NCBI RefSeq assembly: GCF_034424215.1
Contig: NZ_CP139960.1
Coordinates: 3,038,001-3,102,000, forward strand
Direction of reading: 5' to 3'
Length of the DNA stretch: 64,000 nucleotides
Origin: Niabella yanshanensis
Lineage (GTDB): Bacteria; Bacteroidota; Bacteroidia; Chitinophagales; Chitinophagaceae
Part shown: positions 51,961 to 60,292 of the stretch, one piece after another
How positions within the stretch are numbered: position 1 is the first letter of the stretch
How the letters are laid out: every line of letters starts with the position of its first letter
The notes under the pieces: generated by a model
The model's input: only the letters and a program-made list of their open reading frames with translations
Database searches by the model: none
Told to the model about the DNA's origin: nothing
Program-made: the position numbers and the translations under genes

Positions 51961-54546
51961 ATGAAACAATTGACTGCCCTGTTCCTGCTATGTTTTTTTA
52001 CGATAACAGGTAAAAGCCAGCGGGCTGCCAACCGTCCCGATTCGGCCTATCTTTTTGCCTACTCCCCCGAACGGGGAAATGCCCGCACCGGCCTGGCGTT
52101 TGCATGGAGCAACGATGGCATTAGCTGGAATGCGATCGGACCGGAACATTATTTTGTATACAGTGATTACGGTACCTGGGGGGCTCAAAAGAAAATGCTA
52201 AAACCATTTCTTTTCGCCGGTGACGACGGAACCTGGCACCTGGTATGGAGCCTGAATGCTAATGAAAATGTATTGGCTCATGCAGCTTCACCCGATTTGG
52301 TGTACTGGGGACGCCAGAGTTATCCTCAAACTTCAATGGGCAGTAATGTAGCTGATCCTGTTATTTCATCTTCTTCAATTGGCAAATATGTAGTAAGCTG
52401 GCGGAGCAATGCTAATAATGCCAACCAGGCATTTTCCCTGGCAACAGACTTTAAAACATTTGCTTCGCCCCAAAAAATCAATGCAGGAGAGTATATCAAT
52501 AAACGTGTTGAAGCAATGGTTTCAGGCCACAAACAAACCGGCACAGTGCACAAAGTAGCGTTTAACCGGGTAGAAGGGCTTTTAAACGCACAAAAAAATG
52601 CACAATATCAATCGACCCTTTTAGCTGAGTCGGCCGCTACAGACCACCAGCGGTTTGCTGGTCTGAAGCCTGTAGACATTACGCTCACTCCCATTCGGGC
52701 AAAAAGCAAAAAGATCAGCGACCTGCTGGTGGGCGCTTTTTTTGAAGATATTAATTATGCTGCCGACGGAGGCTTATATGCTGAGCTGGTACAAAACCGC
52801 GATTTTGAATACCATCCTGCTGACAAAAAATACCGCGATAAAAACTGGAACCACCAAACAGCCTGGCGCCCGGGTCTTGGAACTCTGGCAATTGATTCTG
52901 TCTCGCCCGTACATCCCAATAACCCGCATTATGCCGTTTTAAGTTACGATCTTGGAAAACCTGTACTAGTCAATGAAGGTTTTGGTGGTATTGCAGTTAA
53001 GGCCGGAGAAAAATACGACTGCAGCGCTTTTGTCAGGATCCCTTCTGCAAAAGCCGGCCAGCTTACCTGGAGATTATCAGACAAAAACGGAAATATACTG
53101 GGAACTGCCTCCATGAAAATTCCGGCAGGAACCAACTGGAAAAAATTGTCGGCAGTTATAACGGCAAATGCAACGGTTGCTGATGCTTCGCTTGAGTTAA
53201 TTTTCGAACAACAGGGCAGTATCCATTTAGATATGGTGTCGCTCTTCCCCCAAAAAACATTTAAAAATCGTAAAAACGGGCTAAGGGCGGACCTCGCACA
53301 GGCATTAGCAGATATGAAACCCAAATTCTTACGTTTCCCGGGCGGGTGTGTGGCGCACGGAGACGGCATTGCCAATATTTACCGGTGGAAGACGACGATT
53401 GGTCCGCTCGAAGCCCGTAAACCCATGCGCAATATGTGGAACTACCACCAGACAACCGGTTTGGGTTATTATGAATATTTCCAGTTTTGTGAGGATATGG
53501 GAGCAGAGCCTTTGCCCGTTTTAGCAGCCGGTGTGCCCTGCCAGAACTCTTCCGATGGCGGTGCCGGCCAGCAATGTGGTATCCCTATGGCCGATATGGA
53601 TGAATATGTACAGGATATCCTCGACCTGATCGAATGGGCGAACGGTGATGCCAAAACCACGCATTGGGGCAGACTTCGTGCCGCATCGGGCCATCCTAAA
53701 TCCTTTAATTTAAAATACATAGGTATTGGTAACGAGGACCTGATCACCGATATTTTTGAAGAACGGTTCACCATGATCTTTAATGCCATCAAAAAGAAAT
53801 ACCCTGAAATAAAGGTAGTAGGAACCTCCGGGCCGTTTTACGAGGGTACTGATTACGTAGAAGGCTGGGGCATCGCGCGCAAACTGGGTGTGGACATGAT
53901 TGACGAACATTATTATGTACCCCCGGGTTGGTTTATTCACAACCAGGATTATTATGATAAATACGACCGGAATGGCAGCAAAGTGTACCTGGGCGAATAT
54001 GCCAGTCATTTACCCGGCAGGCCTAACAACCTGGAAACGGCTCTTTCCGAGGCGCTGCATTTGAACAATCTTGAGCGCAACGGAGATGTAGTTGCCATGT
54101 CTTCTTACGCACCTCTTTTTGCAAAAGAAGGTTTCACCCAATGGAATCCGGATCTTATTTATTTTACTAACACCGAAGTAAAACTTACGCCCGGCTACTA
54201 TGTGCAGCATTTATACGGCAATACACCGGGTGATGAATACATACCCGCTGACCTGCAATATTCCGGTAACGACGCAGGCGTGATCAAACGGATATCCACT
54301 TCAATCGTAAAAAATACAAAAACCAATGAGTTAATAATACGCGCAGTTAACCTGTTACCGGTTACTACCCATATCAGGCTCAATTTGGATGATTTTTCAG
54401 GCAATAGCAAGGTCCAAAAAACTATATTAACCGGCAACCCGGCAGATCGAAAAGCGAAACCATTAACGAGTGAAATACAATTGCAGGCAAACACGCCCGA
54501 AATTTTACCCCCGTATTCACTCACTGTATGGCGTATTAGACTTTGA
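51961..54546 (+). CDS. Alpha-L-arabinofuranosidase (GH51) with N-terminal propeller-like region
   Basis: Secreted enzyme of 861 residues that releases arabinose from arabinan or arabinoxylan side chains. Signal peptide MKQLTALFLLCFFTITGKSQ. Residues ~25-215 read like part of a five-blade propeller (YLFAYSPERGNARTGLAFAW; GTWHLVWSLNANENVLAHAA), related to the GH43 fold. From ~230 comes a beta-sandwich (LLVGAFFEDINYAADGGLYA) and a (beta/alpha)8 barrel. Catalytic Glu592 in GIGNED (acid/base) and Glu679 in YLGEYA (nucleophile) are present. The C-terminus is a beta-sandwich. No other arabinan gene is close by, so it is not part of a full polysaccharide locus. Confidence 0.92.
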   Translation: MKQLTALFLLCFFTITGKSQRAANRPDSAYLFAYSPERGNARTGLAFAWSNDGISWNAIGPEHYFVYSDYGTWGAQKKMLKPFLFAGDDGTWHLVWSLNANENVLAHAASPDLVYWGRQSYPQTSMGSNVADPVISSSSIGKYVVSWRSNANNANQAFSLATDFKTFASPQKINAGEYINKRVEAMVSGHKQTGTVHKVAFNRVEGLLNAQKNAQYQSTLLAESAATDHQRFAGLKPVDITLTPIRAKSKKISDLLVGAFFEDINYAADGGLYAELVQNRDFEYHPADKKYRDKNWNHQTAWRPGLGTLAIDSVSPVHPNNPHYAVLSYDLGKPVLVNEGFGGIAVKAGEKYDCSAFVRIPSAKAGQLTWRLSDKNGNILGTASMKIPAGTNWKKLSAVITANATVADASLELIFEQQGSIHLDMVSLFPQKTFKNRKNGLRADLAQALADMKPKFLRFPGGCVAHGDGIANIYRWKTTIGPLEARKPMRNMWNYHQTTGLGYYEYFQFCEDMGAEPLPVLAAGVPCQNSSDGGAGQQCGIPMADMDEYVQDILDLIEWANGDAKTTHWGRLRAASGHPKSFNLKYIGIGNEDLITDIFEERFTMIFNAIKKKYPEIKVVGTSGPFYEGTDYVEGWGIARKLGVDMIDEHYYVPPGWFIHNQDYYDKYDRNGSKVYLGEYASHLPGRPNNLETALSEALHLNNLERNGDVVAMSSYAPLFAKEGFTQWNPDLIYFTNTEVKLTPGYYVQHLYGNTPGDEYIPADLQYSGNDAGVIKRISTSIVKNTKTNELIIRAVNLLPVTTHIRLNLDDFSGNSKVQKTILTGNPADRKAKPLTSEIQLQANTPEILPPYSLTVWRIRL

Positions 54547-54618
54547 TTACCCAATATCTACTATTTTTATCAAAGCATTTGCAAATAGTTTGCTTGTTTT
54601 GCCGTCCTATTAACTGAT

Positions 54619-55413
54619 TTGAAGCGTTTCTTTTTCATACTACTTATTTTAACAGCTGCGGGGCTGGCAGGCGTGCAGGCGCAGATTACTGTAAAAGGTA
54701 CTGTGTTTGATAGTTCAGGCACTTACCCTGTTCAGGGAGTTTCGGTTTTATCTACTAACGGAGCAGGTACATTTACTGATGCTATGGGTGACTACAGTAT
54801 CAGGGTAAGCGAAACAGACTCCATCTGGTTTAGCTATCTTAATAAGCCTACCCGTAAATTCCTGGTACGCAGTATTAAAACTCCCTATGCTTTTAATATT
54901 TCGCTGCAAACATTTATTACCTTGTTGCCCGGGGTAAAAGCACGGGTAAAAGATTACAAGCGCGACTCTATTCAAAACCGGCAGGATTATGCCAAATATT
55001 TCGATTATCAAAAGCCTGGTTTAAAAGTAAGCTCGTTAAGTGACGGCTCTGTCGGTTTCGATCTGAATGAGATCATTAATTCCTTTCGGTTTGGCCGCAA
55101 TAAACGTTTATCGATGTTTCAAAACAGGCTGATCAGCCAGGAACAGGAGGCATTTATTAAGCATCGCTTCAGCAAGGCATTGATCAGGCGCATTACCGGG
55201 GCCGATAACGACAGTACCATCAGCGAATTTATTATTTATTATCAACCTTCCTTTCTTTTTACTTCTACAGCTACTGACTATACCTTTCATAAATATATTA
55301 AAGACTCTTATGAGCGCTTTACAGCTGGTTTGATGCCCACCCCACTCTGGTTGGAAGGGGCTACCGAAGACGATGATGCCGTTATTTACCGGAGGTTTAA
55401 CAGCAGGCCCTGA
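54619..55413 (+). CDS. Secreted protein with carboxypeptidase-like regulatory domain
   Basis: A 264-residue protein starting at TTG (54619). Signal peptide MKRFFFILLILTAAGLAGVQ. Residues ~22-95 are a CarboxypepD_reg-like beta-sandwich (ITVKGTVFDSSGTYPVQGVS, VLSTNGAGTFTDAMGDYSIR). The rest is helical and Tyr/Lys/Arg-rich with FDLNEIINSFRFGRNKRLSM near 155, a common pattern of small Bacteroidota envelope proteins. Function unknown. It lies 27 bp before the D-aminoacylase gene on the same strand. Confidence 0.75.
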   Translation: MKRFFFILLILTAAGLAGVQAQITVKGTVFDSSGTYPVQGVSVLSTNGAGTFTDAMGDYSIRVSETDSIWFSYLNKPTRKFLVRSIKTPYAFNISLQTFITLLPGVKARVKDYKRDSIQNRQDYAKYFDYQKPGLKVSSLSDGSVGFDLNEIINSFRFGRNKRLSMFQNRLISQEQEAFIKHRFSKALIRRITGADNDSTISEFIIYYQPSFLFTSTATDYTFHKYIKDSYERFTAGLMPTPLWLEGATEDDDAVIYRRFNSRP

Positions 55414-55439
55414 AAGCAGGATTATGCTTAAATTGCAGT

Positions 55440-57008
55440 ATGCACCATATCAAACTTCTTCTTTTCATACTGCTTTCATCTTCGCTTCTTTGCCGGGCAC
55501 AATCCCATTGTGATATCCTTATCAAAAACGGGAAGATTATTGACGGTACGGGTAACAACTGGTATTACGGGGATATTGCTATAAAAGATGGCAAAATAGA
55601 GCGTATAGGTAAATCACTGCCCTATACAGCCAGCCAAACCATGGATGCAAAAGGATTGATTGTCGCTCCCGGCTTTATAGATGTGCATACTCATATTGAA
55701 GGAGATGAGGCTAAAAATCCGACCGCTGATAATTTTATTTATGATGGTGTAACCAGCGTTGTTGCCGGTAACTGTGGCGCTTCTAATATAGATATAGGAA
55801 AATACCTGAAGTGGATTGACTCTCTCAAACTGTCTGTAAATGTAGCTTCGCTGATCGGGCATAATGATGTACGCAAAGCGGTAATGGGAAGAGCGAACCG
55901 CGATGCTTCCCCCGAAGAGCTGATGCAAATGAAGGCGCTGGTGGAAAAAGCGATGAAAGATGGCGCTGTAGGCATTTCTACCGGACTTATTTATATTCCC
56001 GGCACTTACTCCAAAACACCCGAAATTGTAGCGCTCGCCAAAATAGCCTCCCGTTACAATGGCGTTTATGCCTCACACATGAGAGACGAGGGAGATAAGG
56101 TAACCGATGCCATCAATGAAGCCATTACCGTTGGCAGGGAGGCTGATATACCGGTAGAAATATCTCATTTCAAATTGAGCGGACAGCAGAACTGGGGACG
56201 AAGTAAAGAAACCATTGCTATGGTAGCTGATGCCAGGGAACAGGGGCTGGATGTAACCATTGATCAATACCCTTATACTGCCAGCAGCACTTCCATCAGT
56301 ACTTTATTACCCGATGATATATTAGCGGACGGGCAGGACAGTATTGTGGCCAGGCTTAAAAACCCCGCTATTAAAAAACGGGTGATTGATGAAATGCTGG
56401 CCAGATTAAAAAAGAGAAAGCTTAAGCACTTTAGCTATGCGGTGGTGGCCAGCTACCGGCCGGATAGTAATTATAATGGTAAAAGTATAGAAGAGATCAA
56501 CCTGATGATGGGCCGTAAGCACAAGGTGAAAGAAGAAGCAGAAACGATTATTGATATCATGATCAACGGAGGAGCCAGCGCTGTATTTCACGGGATGGGA
56601 GAGGAGGATGTAAAACGCATTATGCAGTACCCTTTTAACATGTTTGCCAGCGACGCCTCTATACGCGTTTTCAACCAGGGCGTACCGCATCCCCGCGGCT
56701 ATGGCACCAATGCGCGGGTATTAGGTAAATATGTAAGAGAAGAAAAAGTGCTCCCCCTCGAAGAGGCCATCCGGAAAATGACTTCTCTGCCGGCCCAAAA
56801 ATTCCAGCTAAGAGACCGGGGGCTTTTAAAAGAAGGCATGGCTGCCGATATTGTGATCTTTGATGAAAAACAGGTAGCAGATCAATCCACCTATAAAAAC
56901 CCGCATGCCTACTCGAAAGGTTTTCATTATGTTTTGGTAAACGGCCAACTAACTGTTAACCGGGAGAAGCATATGGGAACCAGGGCAGGTAAAGCATTGT
57001 ATCATTAA
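55440..57008 (+). CDS. N-acyl-D-amino-acid deacylase (D-aminoacylase)
   Basis: Zinc amidohydrolase of 522 residues, cleaving acyl groups from N-acyl-D-amino acids. Signal peptide ending LLCRAQ suggests a periplasmic place. Metal ligands: His83 and His85 in DVHTHIEGDE, Cys112 in NCGAS (the bridging Cys of this family), His in YASHMRDEGD near 215 and His in EISHFKLSG near 240; the catalytic Asp sits in FASDASIRVF near 405. The C-terminal beta part is typical of amidohydrolase clans. The exact substrate may be a D-aminoacyl or dipeptide-type compound. Cotranscribed with the preceding gene is likely. Confidence 0.9.
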   Translation: MHHIKLLLFILLSSSLLCRAQSHCDILIKNGKIIDGTGNNWYYGDIAIKDGKIERIGKSLPYTASQTMDAKGLIVAPGFIDVHTHIEGDEAKNPTADNFIYDGVTSVVAGNCGASNIDIGKYLKWIDSLKLSVNVASLIGHNDVRKAVMGRANRDASPEELMQMKALVEKAMKDGAVGISTGLIYIPGTYSKTPEIVALAKIASRYNGVYASHMRDEGDKVTDAINEAITVGREADIPVEISHFKLSGQQNWGRSKETIAMVADAREQGLDVTIDQYPYTASSTSISTLLPDDILADGQDSIVARLKNPAIKKRVIDEMLARLKKRKLKHFSYAVVASYRPDSNYNGKSIEEINLMMGRKHKVKEEAETIIDIMINGGASAVFHGMGEEDVKRIMQYPFNMFASDASIRVFNQGVPHPRGYGTNARVLGKYVREEKVLPLEEAIRKMTSLPAQKFQLRDRGLLKEGMAADIVIFDEKQVADQSTYKNPHAYSKGFHYVLVNGQLTVNREKHMGTRAGKALYH

Positions 57009-57036
57009 TAAATACGGCGGAGGACGTTCAATCATT

Positions 57037-57705
57037 CTATTCAATCGAAATGAGCTCTTGTGTGCCCCATTTGGAACTACTTTTTACCACACCAAAATCA
57101 GGTACAAACCATTCGGTCATTTGCATTTTCACAGGAATAGCAATGCCCATATTCATGATCATTTTAGAGTCGTAGGTAATTTTATAAGCATCCCAGCTTC
57201 CTGCGGGCGTTGTGATCTTTTCCTTTGCCTCCACTTTACGGTTAGTAATATCAATGCTAATATTAGCCATCAAACCCGACTCGGCTTTCATATCCATATT
57301 AAAACTGGCATCGCTTAAAGTCTCGCCTACATGTAACGAGGAGGGATACTCCATAAAGGCACCCTTTCCATCCACTTCGGCATTTTTAAACTGCTGCGTT
57401 TGCTGCGGGTTCATCATCATCTTCATATCAATCAGCAGCTGGCCACTTTTGCACTGCATCGTGCCGGCGCCGCCTCCCAACAATTTTCCTTTTTTATCAA
57501 ATACTTCAGATTTTACATTAGCGCTGGTCGTTCCTCCTGTTTTGGCTACACCCGATACTTTATAAACATATTTCCCATCCTGGTTACCCTTTCTGTCGTA
57601 CATAGCCATGGTAACCGTTTTATTATTTTGTAAATAATAGTAATTACACTGCGCATAAATACCCGAACTGACCGCTAACAGCAATATAAAAATAAGGACC
57701 CGCAT
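57037..57705 (-). CDS. TapB/DUF3108-like secreted protein
   Basis: A 222-residue secreted protein (MRVLIFILLLAVSSGIYAQ). A beta-rich body with KEKITTPAGSWDAYKITYDS near 165 and WFVPDFGVVKSSSKWG near 200 is like DUF3108/TapB proteins, which have a lipocalin-like or LolA-like fold. Met- and Lys-rich middle part (MKMMMNPQQTQQF). Function unknown. It is convergent with the D-aminoacylase gene, 28 bp between stops. Confidence 0.72.
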   Translation of the reverse strand: MRVLIFILLLAVSSGIYAQCNYYYLQNNKTVTMAMYDRKGNQDGKYVYKVSGVAKTGGTTSANVKSEVFDKKGKLLGGGAGTMQCKSGQLLIDMKMMMNPQQTQQFKNAEVDGKGAFMEYPSSLHVGETLSDASFNMDMKAESGLMANISIDITNRKVEAKEKITTPAGSWDAYKITYDSKMIMNMGIAIPVKMQMTEWFVPDFGVVKSSSKWGTQELISIE

Positions 57706-57807
57706 AATGAATAGTTTTATACTGCAAATTACTTTGCTTCACATCGCCCGGCAATCACTTAAATAGGTGAGTTTCCCGGCGAACTGTTGGCTTGCCGAAT
57801 CTTTAAA

Positions 57808-57842
57808 ACAAGAACGGCCGCCCGGGGCGACCGTTGTCTTGT
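57808..57842 (-). terminator. Terminator of the pirin gene
   Basis: A GC-rich interrupted stem: ACAAGA and ACGG on the left pair with CCGT and TCTTGT on the right (57808-57842), followed on the minus strand by TTTT. It lies 26 bp after the stop. Confidence 0.6.
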
Positions 57843-57867
57843 AACCATAAACCCAAAACAAAAAACA

Positions 57868-58734
57868 CTAATTCAACACACCATACTTTCCATTTTGAAA
57901 TTCTTCCATCGCTTCATAAATTTCTGCCTGCGTATTCATTACAAAGGGACCATAACTGGCAATCGGCTCCTGGATAGGTTCCCCGCTTAATATTAATATA
58001 GTGCTATCTTTTGTTGCAGATATTTCCACCTCTTCTCCATCATTTTTAAACAATACAAAGCTATGCTCCTCAATTTCTTTACCGTTTACCGTAATACCTC
58101 CTTCTACTACCAGCAGTGCTGAATTATGACTGGCAGGAATACCCGTTGTTAAGCTGGCGCCGCTATTCAGCTTTACATTAAAAAGATTGACATCCGTGTA
58201 GGTTTCAGCAGCACCTGCATTACCATTAAAATTACCGGCAATAACATTTACTTCCCCGCCATTGCCGGGCAACACCACTTTACCTATATTTTCTTTGGTC
58301 AGGGATTGATAATGGGGCTGAGCAGATTTATCCTTTTTAGGCAAATTCACCCACAATTGTACCATTTCAAAAACACCTCCTTCGGCAGCGAAAGTCTCTT
58401 CATGATATTCTTTGTGCAAAATACCGGCCCCGGCTGTCATCCATTGTACATCGCCGGGATGAATAACACCACTGTTACCGGCACTATCATGATGGGCCAC
58501 ACTGCCTTTGTAGGCAACTGTAACTGTTTCAAAACCTTTGTGTGGGTGTACGTCAACACCACGGGGTTTATCAGTGGGTGAAAAATTAAAGGCTGCCGCA
58601 AAATCAAGCATTAAAAAAGGACTTAACCTTTGCTGGGTAACACCGCGGGGTATGAAATTAAAAACCCTGAATCCATCGCCAACCATACCGGCTTGTGTGG
58701 GACGGGTAATCACTCTTTCAATTGACTTTTTCAT
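57868..58734 (-). CDS. Pirin-family bicupin protein
   Basis: A cupin protein of 288 residues. Metal ligands are in place: His63 and His65 in DVHPHKGFET, His107 and Glu109 in ILHKEYH. The second cupin (from ~165) lacks the ligands, as in other pirins. Start ATG 58734 was chosen over 58758, whose extra 8 residues precede the typical MKKSIERVITR start. Bacterial pirins include quercetinases and redox-linked regulators. It is monocistronic, with a -7 element upstream and a terminator downstream. Confidence 0.9.
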   Translation of the reverse strand: MKKSIERVITRPTQAGMVGDGFRVFNFIPRGVTQQRLSPFLMLDFAAAFNFSPTDKPRGVDVHPHKGFETVTVAYKGSVAHHDSAGNSGVIHPGDVQWMTAGAGILHKEYHEETFAAEGGVFEMVQLWVNLPKKDKSAQPHYQSLTKENIGKVVLPGNGGEVNVIAGNFNGNAGAAETYTDVNLFNVKLNSGASLTTGIPASHNSALLVVEGGITVNGKEIEEHSFVLFKNDGEEVEISATKDSTILILSGEPIQEPIASYGPFVMNTQAEIYEAMEEFQNGKYGVLN

Positions 58735-58755
58735 TTTTTTGATCTCCTTTAAAGG

Positions 58756-58763
58756 CAAAGCTA
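58756..58763 (-). promoter_or_regulatory. Putative -7 element of the pirin gene
   Basis: On the minus strand it reads TAGCTTTG, an exact TAnnTTTG, 21 bp before the ATG. No strong -33 element found at standard spacing. Confidence 0.45.
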
Positions 58764-58867
58764 GATCAAAGAAAGGCAGTGTAAAATAACAAGGATTAAG
58801 TAAAAGAGTTAATCCAGGTTAAGTGCCAAGAACAGAAAATAGTATAACTTCCGGATTGCCATGTTTC

Positions 58868-59590
58868 GCGCAGAGAAGCAAAGGCCCAGAGGTTAATGTA
58901 TATTGGTTATTGAACATTGAATCTTGAATATTCCCTCCATTCGCCCGTACTCGCTACTGCCATCCCTCCACTGGCTTACAATGTTTCTCGCAGAGTACGC
59001 AGAGGAGCAAAGGCACAAAGGTCAATGTATATTGGTTGCGAATATTTCTCTGTTGACCCCCACTTGCCACTTGCCGATCTCCACTAGCTGATAGTTTCAC
59101 ACAGAGCACGCAGAGGAGCAAAGGCACAAAGGTCAATGTATATTGGTTGCGAATACTTCTCTGTTGACCCCCACTTGCCACTTGCCGATCTCCACTAGCT
59201 GATAGTTTCACACAGAGCACGCAGAGGAGCAAAGGCACAAAGGTCAATGTATATTGGGTGCGAATATTTCTCTGTTGAACCCCCACTTGCCACTTGCTGA
59301 TCTCCACTAGCTGATAGTTTCATACAGAGCACGCAGAGGAGCAAAGGCTCAGAGGTTAATGTATATTGGGTGTTGAACATTGAATCTTGAATATTTATTT
59401 CCGTTCATTCCTAATCCCATTTGCTACTCCCTACTAGCCTGTTTCACGCAGAGGGCGCAGAGACTAACGCATATTGTACGACATAAGATGTAAGATATAC
59501 GGGCTACATTGAATATTTACCTATGGCAATCCCCAATCCCCTCTAGTTATCACCCATTAGCTTGCATATTTCTCGGAGGCGCAGAGCTTA
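58868..59590. repeat. Tandem array of ~111-bp noncoding repeats
   Basis: Four well-conserved units begin near 58990, 59101, 59212 and 59324 (spacings 111, 111, 112 bp). Degenerate relatives lie at 58870, 59448 and about 59574. Each unit contains acgCAGAGGAGCAAAGGc, GTCAATGTATATTGG, TTTCTCTGTTGA, CCACTTGCCACTTG and CTCCACTAGCTGATAG words. Because 111 is divisible by three, a repeated open frame crosses the array, but it has no homologue or ribosome-binding context. The gap between the pirin and Crp genes (about 930 bp) holds nothing else. Confidence 0.85.
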
Positions 59591-59665
59591 TTGGATCGTT
59601 GTATGTTACATATTCCTTCGATGCTGACCCTACCAGCTACTCACCATTCCCCTGCTCACTGTTTC

Positions 59666-60250
59666 CTAACCCTTCTTCATCGGCTGACTCAGCATCTTAC
59701 TCATGAACTCCGGCGTGATACCAATATAAGAGGCAACATACTTCTGGGGAATACTTTGTATAAGAGACGGATATCTTTGGCAAAAGTTATTGTAGCGCTC
59801 CACAGCGGTGAGGCTTAAAGCATCTATCAATCTTTGCTGGGAGGTAGCGAGGGACCGCTCTGCCAGTATCCTGAAATAGCGTTCCAGTTGTGGCAGGGCC
59901 TGGTACATATCTTCTATATCCGATTGCTTTATCAAAAACACTTCGCTGTCTTCTATGGCATCAATACTCAGGTTCGACGGCGCATTATTGAGGAGGCTTT
60001 GCATATCCGCAATCCACCAACCGGCAGGAGCAAACTGCAAAATATGCTCCGTTCCGTTTTTATCAATAGAATAACTTCGTAAACAACCGGAATTAATAAA
60101 CGCAATATGTTGCTGTATATCTCCTTCCTGGTATAAAAAGGTTTTTTTCTTCAGTTTCCGGGGCCTGAAGAAGGAAGTGAATACTTTTTGCTCTTCTTCA
60201 TTCAGTGTTACCCGTTTTGAAATGCTCTGTAATAATAATTCGAAAGACAT
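59666..60250 (-). CDS. Crp/Fnr-family transcriptional regulator
   Basis: A 194-residue regulator with an N-terminal cyclic-nucleotide-binding-type domain (residues ~25-115: FLYQEGDIQQHIAFINSGCL, GTEHILQFAPAGWW) and a winged helix-turn-helix at the end (SIPQKYVASYIGITPEFMSK). No Cys cluster for Fe-S is present, so it is not an Fnr oxygen sensor. This short form is common in Bacteroidota, often with many paralogues; ligand unknown. Single gene, 42 bp before the E1 gene on the same strand in reverse order (E1 upstream). Confidence 0.88.
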   Translation of the reverse strand: MSFELLLQSISKRVTLNEEEQKVFTSFFRPRKLKKKTFLYQEGDIQQHIAFINSGCLRSYSIDKNGTEHILQFAPAGWWIADMQSLLNNAPSNLSIDAIEDSEVFLIKQSDIEDMYQALPQLERYFRILAERSLATSQQRLIDALSLTAVERYNNFCQRYPSLIQSIPQKYVASYIGITPEFMSKMLSQPMKKG

Positions 60251-60292
60251 TGTTTAGCTGATGGTTTATAGTTGAGCCGGCAAATACCGTAT

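Noticed and set aside
58954-59380. ORFs across the ~111-bp repeat array
   Set aside because: They exist because the repeat length is divisible by three; the products are Leu/Cys-rich repeats without a family or a start context.
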